64,000 nt of DNA from assembly GCA_937915765.1 (NCBI GenBank), contig CALGHE010000102.1, positions 1 through 64,000 of the forward strand. The letters are read 5' to 3'. Under the pieces are notes generated by a model. The model had not been told where the DNA came from. It searched no databases and saw only the letters and a program-made list of their open reading frames with translations. Source of the stretch: an uncultured Bacteroidales bacterium. Lineage in GTDB: Bacteria > Bacteroidota > Bacteroidia > Bacteroidales > Paludibacteraceae. Within the stretch, counting starts at the first letter, position 1; each line of letters begins with the position of its first letter. Positions 38,605 through 46,357 of this stretch are shown here, one piece after another. The translations under genes were made by a program, and so were the position numbers.

Positions 38605-40218
38605 TCATATTCCGCTCTTCTTTAAGCTCTTTTCAATCAGAGCCTCATCCATCTCTTCCACCATCATTTTGGAGACATAGCCTTTGTGGCTGTAAAGTTC
38701 TTTACAGCGGTGGAGATTATTAGGCACGATGGAGGCAAACCCTTCTGTTGTCTCGTGAATAACGCAATCCATTGTGCCAATTAAATCCCCTGCTTTACTC
38801 TCCGGAATACCATAGCGTTCGGCAATCAGTCTTCTCATTTTACTATAACTCACGCGTCTGACATCGGTCGCATTCAGGTCATCTAATGTAGCCTCCGGTC
38901 TGAATTTACGAACCTCTTTCAGCAACTCTTCTTTGGTGTCCGGCAGTTTCACCTTAAACAAAGGATGCTCCACGCTGCTGAAATCCACATGGCCATTTTG
39001 GCTTGGCGTAGGAACATCTTTTGACGACCATTTCCTGAAATCATCACTAATGCGCTGAGCCAATTTACGGTCTTTAATACCCAAGTGCTTCATGATAAAA
39101 TCCACATCCAGCAACTCATCCGGCACCGGATGTTTGCATATCTCTTTAATGGTACGCCCCTCCTTATTGATGCCACCATTACCCTTAGGCACATACTCCT
39201 CCACATCACGGCGAGTCATTAGGTGCTTGGGGGTAGGAGACTGTTTTTGAGTTTTTTTGTTGAAGTCTGGGTGCTCTTTATTTTCTAATGTTTTATTAAA
39301 TCTTTTTCCTCCAACATTAACGTCCAATTCTGCATACTTTGGTGTTGCTTTGTCATCAAGGTATTTGTATTTGCATGTGACAGAAATGTCGTTACCTTTG
39401 GAATATTTTTTAATATCTAAAGCCATTTTATTCCAATCGTCAAAGTTGAAAAAATCATTCGGCTTGCATATGCAGTTTGATATGTGCTCTATAGAACTAT
39501 TTTTCGAGCTTATATTATGAATGACTCCAAATTCATCAGTCCTAAAAAAAATAATAGAATTAGATGAACTTGAATTATATTTAAATGTAGTATTCGGAAG
39601 TTTTGATATGCTTTTTATCCAATAAGGATTAGAGAAAATATCATCGTTCCCATAAATAGTCATTGTTTTATTGGCATACTCTCCAAGAAAAGTATTATCA
39701 ATTTTATTGTAAAAAAAAATAGCATCTTTGTTCTTTTTTAAGAAGATATTATCTATTTTATTGCCTTTAATTGCAGAATTAGAAATCCAAGAAAACACAT
39801 CAAAGTTGCTGAATGCAGTAGGAACATTTTTTGTTAACGAACTGAATTTATCAAAAATTTCATTTGAAATTTTAGGAGAGGTCAAAGCATCAAAAAAGTT
39901 CTTGTCCTTCTTCATTCTGTCAATTAATTTTTCTTGAACACCCATGTCCATTTGCTTTATGTTTGAAACTAATTTAGGATGAGCGTCCGACAAAATGTCT
40001 ATCACGTCATTAAATTTCATATTTGGCTTTGACATTAACTTAAAAACATCATCAGAAGTTGATTTAACTAATGCCTTTGCACTTGTAACAGAACCTTTTT
40101 CGGCACCAGATTTTACTATTTCTTTTGCAACTTTCTTTCCTGTTTTTGAGCAAGACGAAGTAGTTGACACGAAAAAAAGAAACGTCATCAAAGCTAATAT
40201 ATTACAAAATCTTTTCAT
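38605..40218 (-). CDS. Lipoprotein with a C-terminal HNH/Endo VII-like nuclease domain (candidate toxin)
   Basis: 537 residues. Lipoprotein signal with Cys23 in TTSSCSK. The N-terminal two thirds are helical and Asn/Lys/Ile-rich. The C-terminal third (about 330-537) differs: its DNA is 45-48% G+C in the blocks 38641-38700 and 38941-39000, against 27% in 39601-39660. Near the end, CVIHETTEGFASIVPNNLH and LYSHKG (His488, His503, His511) resemble the HxxxxG...LVP..LH...H.GG core of HNH/Endo VII-superfamily toxin nucleases. A fused toxin tip on a surface-anchored stem would fit. The toxin call is an inference; no immunity gene follows. The start overlaps the previous gene by 17 bases, so they form one operon. 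Confidence 0.6.
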   Translation of the reverse strand: MKRFCNILALMTFLFFVSTTSSCSKTGKKVAKEIVKSGAEKGSVTSAKALVKSTSDDVFKLMSKPNMKFNDVIDILSDAHPKLVSNIKQMDMGVQEKLIDRMKKDKNFFDALTSPKISNEIFDKFSSLTKNVPTAFSNFDVFSWISNSAIKGNKIDNIFLKKNKDAIFFYNKIDNTFLGEYANKTMTIYGNDDIFSNPYWIKSISKLPNTTFKYNSSSSNSIIFFRTDEFGVIHNISSKNSSIEHISNCICKPNDFFNFDDWNKMALDIKKYSKGNDISVTCKYKYLDDKATPKYAELDVNVGGKRFNKTLENKEHPDFNKKTQKQSPTPKHLMTRRDVEEYVPKGNGGINKEGRTIKEICKHPVPDELLDVDFIMKHLGIKDRKLAQRISDDFRKWSSKDVPTPSQNGHVDFSSVEHPLFKVKLPDTKEELLKEVRKFRPEATLDDLNATDVRRVSYSKMRRLIAERYGIPESKAGDLIGTMDCVIHETTEGFASIVPNNLHRCKELYSHKGYVSKMMVEEMDEALIEKSLKKSGI

Positions 40219-41953
40219 AAAATGAACGTGAATTATTATTTAATAAATTTATGAAGCTGTTAATTTCTTCTGGATTAATTACAAATTGAGAATCTAAGTT
40301 TTGTTTTAAAATTTCAGTAATACTATCAGCTTCTGATGGAAATATTTCATCTAAGGCTGCAGTTACTAACACTTCTGCAATGCCCGCTCCTACAGGAGTA
40401 ATATAACAAGCAGCAATACTACCCACTGTAGAAGATGTACAATCTTTAAGACCCTCTATAAGATAATCAGCACCAATATCTTCTGTATAATTTTTTAGGC
40501 CTTTCGTGGATATTTCAGGGGTTTTAATGCTATTTACACTTACATCGACCCTAATCTTATATGAACTTACAAAATGTGCTCTCGTTTTTTTTACCTTACT
40601 GATATAATCAGATTCGATTTTCTTCAATTGAGGATAAAAATGTTGAGGTCCAAAATAAGTAGAATCTAGATTTTTAACAATCTTATTAAATTCATGTTTG
40701 TCAGAAAGGTAAAGGTCTTTTATATTCGTTAGATTGTCAATAGGACCTTCAAGTCTATCTTCCACAAATTTTGCTTTCTGATGCTCAAATATGCTTTCCA
40801 TCGTTTTACAGATGGAAGAAACAAATGCTTCATTCAGCTTTTCTTCATTTTTTATGTATTGTTCTATAGTTATACTATCCAAATTATTATTGGATACATT
40901 ATTTTCGTATTGTTCAACTCCGGGTTCTAAAGAGTCCGTCCATTCATTTAACTGAGGAGAGACTTTGTAATCAATAAAAAAATCATAAGAAAATGTTCCG
41001 GACTGACCAATCCCATATCGTACAAGCTGCAATATATTAGGATCTTTGTTTAACAAAACAAATGAAAGATACATATTTTTCACTCTATGTAAAAACTCAT
41101 CCGTAGGTTCTGTTTCTTTGTTTAAAAGTCTTTCTATTGCAGCAGAAGAACATTCTAGATAATTAGCAACAAGATTTGAACTTCCCATTGCAGTGCGTAA
41201 TTCTAACAACATGTCAAAACAAGACTGGTTATTTGCAAAAATATTTTTACATTCCCTGAACTTTTTTACATTCCCAAGTTCCCAATTTTTTGCTAAAGTT
41301 TCAAATTGGGACATTCCCCTATTAAAGTAAATTAGGTGATGGTATCGAGAATATTCAAAATCTCTATATAACATCCGTATATCTACTTCTTCTTGCTTAT
41401 TAGGCTTTATTTCTTCATTTAACCATTTATAAATAAGTTTAGTGGAGCAATCTAACATGTTAGATAAACGGTTTATGTTCCCATCTAATTTCTTACATTC
41501 AAAAGCTAAATTTTTCAAAAGGGTTAAAATGTCTGATGTATTTATAAACTGTTCTGTTTTACTATCTATTCCAAATTCAACACCTATTACAGTGTGGTTA
41601 TGTAACATCGGAATCGAACATTCTTCATCGAACCATTTTAAACGTTCTCCACAACCACTATATATTGATATATAACGCTTGAAATCTTCCGAAACTTTAA
41701 ATGTATAGGTTTCATTATGTATTACATCAAATGTGTAAATATCAGCACTATTGTTTTCTGGATTTATTTTACTTATTTTGTCTACTACTTCTTCGCTGAC
41801 TTTTTCGCTGACCGCTGCTGCTCCTATAGCACCTCCTGAACATCCTGATAATGAACCCAAAATGCCCAAAACACACGCCCATTTTAACCAGTTTGTATAT
41901 TCATATACAAAAAGCCAACCCCAAAAAACTGTAAGAATTACATACCATATCAT
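40202..41953 (-). CDS. Membrane-anchored island protein with two helix-turn-helix-like segments
   Basis: 583 residues, not recognised. The N-terminus is hydrophobic (about 3-17 and 25-48) and contains LSGCSGG with Cys38, a possible lipobox. Two stretches about 99 residues apart look alike and helix-turn-helix-like: NRLSNMLDCSTKLIYKWLNE (161-180) and NLVANYLECSSAAIERLLNK (260-279), each followed by a similar tail. The centre (330-470) is helical; a hydrophobic segment lies around 505-530. The DNA is strongly A+T-rich. Its end overlaps the toxin-like gene, and 120 bases separate it from the NTPase gene upstream. Confidence 0.65.
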   Translation of the reverse strand: MIWYVILTVFWGWLFVYEYTNWLKWACVLGILGSLSGCSGGAIGAAAVSEKVSEEVVDKISKINPENNSADIYTFDVIHNETYTFKVSEDFKRYISIYSGCGERLKWFDEECSIPMLHNHTVIGVEFGIDSKTEQFINTSDILTLLKNLAFECKKLDGNINRLSNMLDCSTKLIYKWLNEEIKPNKQEEVDIRMLYRDFEYSRYHHLIYFNRGMSQFETLAKNWELGNVKKFRECKNIFANNQSCFDMLLELRTAMGSSNLVANYLECSSAAIERLLNKETEPTDEFLHRVKNMYLSFVLLNKDPNILQLVRYGIGQSGTFSYDFFIDYKVSPQLNEWTDSLEPGVEQYENNVSNNNLDSITIEQYIKNEEKLNEAFVSSICKTMESIFEHQKAKFVEDRLEGPIDNLTNIKDLYLSDKHEFNKIVKNLDSTYFGPQHFYPQLKKIESDYISKVKKTRAHFVSSYKIRVDVSVNSIKTPEISTKGLKNYTEDIGADYLIEGLKDCTSSTVGSIAACYITPVGAGIAEVLVTAALDEIFPSEADSITEILKQNLDSQFVINPEEINSFINLLNNNSRSFYEKIL

Positions 41954-42073
41954 AATGTTATACTTATATTGTTATTGTTGTTAATTTCATGAATTTAATA
42001 GTTGATTCGGCATAAACTAATTATAAATAAAAGTATAAGTGCCTAAATAGTCTCTAAATTGTTAAAACTAAAT

Positions 42074-42643
42074 TTATTTATTATTAATAATTGATTTTGC
42101 AATATCGCTATATGTTTGAAGGTCTATCTCTTCTATTTTTTCGATGGTTGTATTTTTTTTTATCCATTCATTAAAATATTTCTTTACACTGCTTCGAACG
42201 CAACAAACCAATATGATATTATTACGTTCAAATTTAATTTTTTCACTATTATTATAATCTGAATGAATCTTATCTCTTAGGAGAAGGTCCAATTTAGGCT
42301 CTAACTCATCTTCTTTATCACCCTCAGAAATAATAACAATGGAATTTTTTTCATGTTTCATAACAGCCATAAAATCAACATACAGATCTGCGCTTATATT
42401 GCTTTTTTTGATTTTATTATTGTTAATATAATGACAGAAATTACAATTAATATTATCGTTTTCTCCAGCTTCTTTGAACAAATATTTATTCCAAAAAGCA
42501 TACAAATGACTCTTAGGTTTTATCTTTTGATATAACCATTTATACAATTCTGCAGCATAAGTCGTTTTGCCTGCATTATTCTTCCCTGTAATTACAATTA
42601 CCTTTTGTATGTAATCTATTTTATTATCCATACTATCATTCAT
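42074..42643 (-). CDS. P-loop NTPase of the island
   Basis: 189 residues. A Walker A motif GKNNAGKTTYAAEL (about 20-33) and a probable Walker B strand NSIVIISEGDKEDE (about 99-112) define a small P-loop ATPase or GTPase. It is much too short for an ABC or SMC protein and carries no obvious second domain. Its start overlaps the end of the membrane-protein gene by eight bases, so the two are coupled and may act together. No family is recognised. Confidence 0.7.
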   Translation of the reverse strand: MNDSMDNKIDYIQKVIVITGKNNAGKTTYAAELYKWLYQKIKPKSHLYAFWNKYLFKEAGENDNINCNFCHYINNNKIKKSNISADLYVDFMAVMKHEKNSIVIISEGDKEDELEPKLDLLLRDKIHSDYNNSEKIKFERNNIILVCCVRSSVKKYFNEWIKKNTTIEKIEEIDLQTYSDIAKSIINNK

Positions 42644-43469
42644 GAATGTTATTTGTTTTATTGATTATTATTCGGATTTCTGGACTTTTCTTTTCTTGTC
42701 CCTTATTCAAACCTATAATATGACACAACTCATACACGTGGAAATACAACTTTTGCTGATGCAAGAAGAAAGCTGCAAATGCGATGAAAGGAGCGAATTG
42801 CAGTAAATCTCTGTCTGTGTTACTACTCTGTAATACCAAAATAATAAGAGGTATTATAGAATTTCTCAGGAATGCTATTTGAGCCTCTAAGTTAGAAATG
42901 TTATTTGAAGGATAATGGACTTTTACTTCTTCATATTTTTTGTAATAATCTTCAATAGTTTTGCAAGGTCTAATAAACCAAAGAATTATATTTTTCATAT
43001 TATCACACTTCTTTTTATCACGCTTCTTTTTATCACGCTTCTTTTTATCACGCTTCTTTTTGAACCAATTGAACCAATGAACAATAGTGCGTGGGTCAAT
43101 AAGTGGGACAATAAAAAGAATTATGGAAACAGCAATAAACAATAAATTTTCACAAATAGATAAACTATTGTGTTTTGTGTGTTTTTTGGCAATTCCAATT
43201 AAGATTGCGTTATTCCTAAACCCGTACCAAATAAAATCGGAAATCACATTATTAACAAGCCCTATGCAGTGTGAAGCAACTAAAAAGAATGTCCAAAAGG
43301 CTATGGTATTATGTTCTGCTAATTTATCATAAAGGCATCCAAATAGATTGGACATAGAGGCAGAATCTTTACATTGAAAATAATGTAGCAACGCCAACAC
43401 AACAATCATTCCCGGCACTAAGTGCGAGAAGTAATCGAAGACATTGAATTTCTTAAAAATTTCGTTCAT
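42636..43469 (-). CDS. Multi-pass membrane protein of the island
   Basis: 277 residues. Hydrophobic segments lie about 20-33, 53-75, 105-123, 205-217 and 222-240. The opening FKKFNVFDYFSHLVPGMIVVLAL resembles N-termini of membrane proteins that recur in bacterial defence loci, but I cannot name a family. A cytoplasmic loop holds four copies of a five-residue KKRDK-type repeat (about 137-156) encoded by a perfect-frame 15-base tandem repeat. It is the first gene of the island operon. A hairpin element lies 43 bases upstream. Confidence 0.7.
   Translation of the reverse strand: MNEIFKKFNVFDYFSHLVPGMIVVLALLHYFQCKDSASMSNLFGCLYDKLAEHNTIAFWTFFLVASHCIGLVNNVISDFIWYGFRNNAILIGIAKKHTKHNSLSICENLLFIAVSIILFIVPLIDPRTIVHWFNWFKKKRDKKKRDKKKRDKKKCDNMKNIILWFIRPCKTIEDYYKKYEEVKVHYPSNNISNLEAQIAFLRNSIIPLIILVLQSSNTDRDLLQFAPFIAFAAFFLHQQKLYFHVYELCHIIGLNKGQEKKSPEIRIIINKTNNIHE
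43002..43061. repeat. 15-base tandem repeat, four units, inside a coding region
   Basis: The unit ATCACGCTTCTTTTT occurs four times head to tail; only the first differs, by one base. Each unit adds five residues (KKRDK) to the membrane protein without changing frame. Copy number is likely to vary by slippage. Confidence 0.9.
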
Positions 43470-43511
43470 ACCTTATCCTTTCTCTTTACGTTTAAAAAGG
43501 ACACAAAAAAA

Positions 43512-43595
43512 GCGTGAAGTCAACTGCTCGGTTTACTACTTGGGCGTCGTCGAAATAGCCCCACTTGTCAAACCGAGCAACATTGAACCTCACGC
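43512..43595 (-). ncRNA. Structured hairpin element, copy 1 (minus strand)
   Basis: On the minus strand GCGTGAGG pairs with CTTCACGC (one G-T wobble), TCAA with TTGA, GCTCGGTTT with AAACCGAGC, and GGGC with GCCC around the loop TATTTCGACGAC. Seven T follow the hairpin. The internal loop sequences ACAAGTG and AAGTAGT and the apical CGACGAC are shared with two further copies while the stem sequences differ but still pair. It lies 43 bases before the first island gene. It could be a leader with a terminator or a separate small RNA. Confidence 0.6.
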
Positions 43596-43673
43596 AAATA
43601 TGAACACAGACCAACCCAGCACCGCAATCAAGAAACCTTGTTTGCAATGTAGTTAATGCAATTATCATACCAA

Positions 43674-43763
43674 GCGTGACGTCTCTGTTGCTTTGTTTCT
43701 GACAAGTGTTTGAAATTTTTCGACGACTTCAAGTAGTCAAAACCAAAGCGTAAGATACGCCAT
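43674..43763 (+). ncRNA. Structured hairpin element, copy 2 (plus strand)
   Basis: The core is GACAAGTGTTTGAAA, the loop TTTTTCGACGAC, then TTCAAGTAGTC. Here TTGAA pairs with TTCAA, TGAC with GTCA, and GCTTTG with CAAAGC further out. The outermost bases GCGT and ACGC can also pair. It is oriented opposite to copy 1. Confidence 0.55.
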
Positions 43764-43931
43764 CTTTATGTCTGTTTTGTCCGTCTCCCTTGCGGGAGTT
43801 GAACAAATATGAGTGCTAAGGTATATGTTTCCTGCATAATATCCAAGAGAAAACAATAAAAAGATTTCTGTTTTTTCAGATATCTTTTCAACCTTAAGAG
43901 TTAACAACTGGGTTTAGCCATAACGCATCTT

Positions 43932-43980
43932 GGTGCTGCCTTTCGGGCAGGTATGCTAAACTTGCCTCTCATCGGGCAGG
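43932..43980. repeat. Short GCTGCC/GGGCAG hairpins related to the 101-base repeats
   Basis: GCTGCCTTTCGGGCAG (43935-43950) and TTGCCTCTCATCGGGCAGG (near 43961-43980) are small palindromes of the same kind as those that bound the 101-base repeats at 44297 and 44449. They look like degenerate members of that family. Confidence 0.5.
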
Positions 43981-44048
43981 ACTGGCGATGTGGATTTGGA
44001 TCTTATCGCTTCCGCTCAATTTGGCTACGTTGCATTCTGCATAAAAAT

Positions 44049-44135
44049 ATGGCGTCTCCCTTTGTTATGTTTTTGACAAGTGTTTGAAATTTTCGACGAC
44101 TTCAAGTAGTCAAAACACAACGTGAGAAACGCCAT
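44049..44135 (+). ncRNA. Structured hairpin element, copy 3 (plus strand)
   Basis: Outer stem ATGGCGTcTC/GAaACGCCAT, then TTTTGAC/GTCAAAA and TTGAA/TTCAA around the loop ATTTTCGACGAC. The core from GACAAGTG to AAGTAGTC is nearly identical to copy 2, whereas the outer stem differs and still pairs. Both plus-strand copies end in CGCCATCTTTAT. Confidence 0.55.
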
Positions 44136-44152
44136 CTTTATATCATCTTTTT

Positions 44153-44189
44153 AAGCTTCCGCTTATTTCGCCACAAAAATAAGAAGCTT
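44153..44189. repeat. Imperfect A/T-rich hairpin
   Basis: AAGCTT (44153-44158) pairs with AAGCTT (44184-44189) and CTTATTT (44162-44168) with AAATAAG (44177-44183). It lies just after hairpin copy 3 and could be a terminator or a repeat remnant. Confidence 0.4.
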
Positions 44190-44296
44190 TGGCGTTAGTG
44201 CAACATAAAATTGAAAAATGTCGGGTTTTTGTCGTGTTTTTTAATACGGAACCTTGGAGGAGACCTGATTTTATGGGTGGCATTGTAAAAGATAAA

Positions 44297-44397
44297 ATTG
44301 GTACTGCCTTCCAGGCAGATTTTCGTTGCGTCTGCCTTCGCCCGAGACTTCGTCCCGGGTTACCGTCGCTGCGCTTTGTGCTGCCTTCCAGGCAGAG
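44297..44397. repeat. 101-base direct repeat, unit A
   Basis: The unit starts ATTGGTACTGCCTTCCAGGC and ends GCTGCCTTCCAGGCAGAG, so it is bounded at both ends by the same small CTGCCTTCCAGGCAG palindrome. It contains GCCCGAGACTTCGTCCCGGG. Unit B at 44449-44549 differs at only about six or seven positions. Short reading frames through it look spurious. Confidence 0.85.
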
Positions 44398-44448
44398 TAA
44401 CAAGGCATTAAGGTTTTAGTCGCAGGTGCAGAAAACCAGTCGTTGCGC

Positions 44449-44549
44449 ATTGGTACTGCCTTCCAGGCAGGTCTTCGTTGCATCAGCCTTCGCCCGAGCC
44501 TTCGTCCCGGGTTACCGTCGCTACGCTTTGTGCTGCCTTCCAGGCAGAG
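44449..44549. repeat. 101-base direct repeat, unit B
   Basis: Same length, bounds and order of motifs as unit A, in the same orientation and 51 bases further on. It could have arisen by local duplication or by insertion of a second copy of a dispersed element. Confidence 0.85.
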
Positions 44550-44745
44550 GATTGATGAATTTAAACCCACCGTTACTTATTTTGCACACATTCACTTAGT
44601 CATATGCCCGTAGAGGTTAGCTTTGCTGTAAAATTATTTAGGACAATATTGGAATGGCAACAAGGAGGCGCGCGGCATATTTCCCTCTCTTAAACATAGT
44701 TCAATAACATATAAAAAGGTGTTGATTTTTTGGTTTTGCTTCCTT

Positions 44746-44753
44746 ATATTTGT
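44746..44753 (+). promoter_or_regulatory. Promoter -7 element abutting 197-base element copy 2
   Basis: TATATTTG matches TAnnTTTG. The predicted start near 44758 falls on the first base of the 197-base element, which would make that element the whole leader of the downstream lipoprotein gene. Confidence 0.55.
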
Positions 44754-44757
44754 AAAG

Positions 44758-44955
44758 GTGAGTTCGATAAATTCACCGTCTGTAATTAAGAAAGTATAAA
44801 TCAAGGTGGGCGAGCTTTTCGGCACTTTTTTATTTCTTTCGGCAGTTTGCTGTTTGTCAGTCGGTCACAGTGCCCGCACTGCTCACTTCTTTTCGCACGG
44901 CAATCTGCTCGAAATAAATTCAAAAAATCCGCGAAATGAATTTATAGAACCCACC
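44758..44955 (+). repeat. 198-base element with terminal inverted repeats, copy 2
   Basis: Ends GGTGAGTTCGATAAATTCA and TGAATTTATAGAACCCACC. The flanks read TAAA on both sides, a clean 4-base direct repeat. An internal hairpin CAGTG-CCCG-CACTG corresponds to CAGTG-TCCG-CGCTT in copy 1. It ends 19 bases before the lipoprotein start codon, in the same orientation relative to its gene as copy 1. Confidence 0.75.
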
Positions 44956-44974
44956 TAAATAAAGTTTTTTGATT

Positions 44975-45478
44975 ATGAGGTGGTTTGATTACATATTGGT
45001 GGTTGCGGTTGCGGTGCTGTGCGTCTCTTGCAACGAAGTCCCGATAAAGCCGGGCGCGGTGCAGAGGGTGGTGGATACGGTATATATCCATGACACGGTT
45101 GTGATTACGGACTGCCCCGATGCGGTGAAGCGTCCGGAGTTTCTGGAACGTTTCGATTTGAATCCGGACAGCTGCTTCTACGAGGATACAGTTCTTTTCA
45201 GCGGACGGCTCGAACGCAGTGTGGTGGACGGCTCGGAGGTTCTGGTGCTTAATCTGGACAGGTCGTTTTACGTGTCGTCTCGCAATGAGGAGGAGCAGAG
45301 CAAAGAAGACCCGAATGTGTCGCAGGACAGCGGAAAGAAGCTGCAGCTGTTCGTCGGCAACGGAGACCGCTTTGTAGGCCAGAGGGTCTATGCTTTGGGC
45401 AAATTATGGGGAGCGTGCTCCGGCGGGCAGTACACCCCGGTTGTAATGACGGGCGAGTGCGCGGCTTTTGCGGAGTAG
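44975..45478 (+). CDS. Small lipoprotein, function unknown
   Basis: 167 residues from the ATG at 44975. Lipoprotein signal with Cys19 in VLCVSCNEVP. It contains VDTVYIHDTVVIT, a phrase common in Bacteroidetes envelope lipoproteins, and a C-terminal beta-rich domain. No family is recognised. Base composition is back to that of the chromosome core. It is preceded by the 198-base element and ends four bases before the convergent TPR gene. Confidence 0.75.
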   Translation: MRWFDYILVVAVAVLCVSCNEVPIKPGAVQRVVDTVYIHDTVVITDCPDAVKRPEFLERFDLNPDSCFYEDTVLFSGRLERSVVDGSEVLVLNLDRSFYVSSRNEEEQSKEDPNVSQDSGKKLQLFVGNGDRFVGQRVYALGKLWGACSGGQYTPVVMTGECAAFAE

Positions 45479-45482
45479 TCTG

Positions 45483-46271
45483 TTATTTAGGCTCGCTGAT
45501 GAGGTTCGTCAGCTTGTCAATCTCCCTGAGCTGGACTTTGATATAGTCGCTGTTTCGCAGAATGTACGCCTTTGTCAGATTGAACTTGGCAAGCATAAGC
45601 TCGTTGCGGGCGGCCTCTTTCGGGATGGTGTCTTTGCAGTCGTTTATGATGTTTCTTGCGTTGACAAGATGCAGGTTGCCTTCAAAAATGGCTGCGTCAA
45701 AATCGGCTCCGTTCTTGTTTATGCTCTCGAACAGAGGTGCAGCGTTGTCGATGTCTCCGGTTTGGAACAGAGAGATTGCGAGAATCTTGCAAGACTCGTC
45801 GGACGGGGCGCATTTCCTCGCAAAGTGCAGGGCTGACTTGTAGTCCTTTTCGCTGAAGAAGTGCCGTGCGAGTACCAGGAGCAGGTCCGGCTCCTTTTTG
45901 GGGTGTTCCCGTGCGATGACGTCCAGCGTGCTTAGCAGGCAATCTTTTCCGGCGTCTTTGCAGAACGAGGAGGATACGCCGCTTATTACATCGGTCGCTT
46001 TTCCGCCTTTCTGCAAGCACAGGGAGTAGTAACTTTCGGCGATGGGAGAGTGCCCGAGGATGAAGGCGCATTTTGCGGCGTGCAGGAACACGTCAGGGTT
46101 GTTGATGTCCTCTTTCATGGCAAGCCCGTAAACACGGAAGGCATCTTCGAACTCATTATTGGCAAAAAGGCTGTCGGCTACAAACATGTACCGGTCCATC
46201 TTGGAGCCGGCCACGGCGTTTGACGAGCAGACTGCTATATATAATAAAAGAGTGTATAATACTTTTTTCAT
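45483..46271 (-). CDS. Periplasmic TPR-type repeat protein
   Basis: 262 residues from the ATG at 46271. The frame is open for 54 codons more, but a promoter inside that part (46350-46357) excludes the longer form. A signal peptide (about 1-22, ending SNAVAG) is followed by helical repeats such as MFVADSLFANNEFEDAFRVYGLAM and LHAAKCAFILGHSPIAESYYSLCL that look like tetratricopeptide repeats. It should be an exported protein that binds partners. No function is apparent. Confidence 0.75.
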   Translation of the reverse strand: MKKVLYTLLLYIAVCSSNAVAGSKMDRYMFVADSLFANNEFEDAFRVYGLAMKEDINNPDVFLHAAKCAFILGHSPIAESYYSLCLQKGGKATDVISGVSSSFCKDAGKDCLLSTLDVIAREHPKKEPDLLLVLARHFFSEKDYKSALHFARKCAPSDESCKILAISLFQTGDIDNAAPLFESINKNGADFDAAIFEGNLHLVNARNIINDCKDTIPKEAARNELMLAKFNLTKAYILRNSDYIKVQLREIDKLTNLISEPK

Positions 46272-46349
46272 GTTTAAACAATTTAAAGATGAAGAGAACA
46301 GACTGCCGGGAGCGCGGCTTAGCGAACCCGGAAACAGCATTCGGCTCTG

Positions 46350-46357
46350 CAAATATA
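46350..46357 (-). promoter_or_regulatory. Promoter -7 element of the TPR gene
   Basis: The minus strand reads TATATTTG, matching TAnnTTTG. It gives a leader of about 73 bases to the ATG at 46271. Confidence 0.5.

Noticed and set aside
43597..43655. Short peptide gene after hairpin copy 1
   Set aside because: An 18-codon frame starting MNTDQPSTAIKKP is open, but it has no promoter or further support.
43512..43763. Integron attC sites
   Set aside because: The hairpins lack the GTTRRRY/RYYYAAC core boxes in the needed places, and no integron integrase is present.
43512..44135. CRISPR array
   Set aside because: Only three elements, one inverted, spaced irregularly by 80-285 bases, with no uniform spacers and no cas genes.
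44143..44570. Protein genes across the 101-base repeats
   Set aside because: Frames of 76-99 codons exist on both strands but are made of the repeat itself, with no start signal or family similarity.
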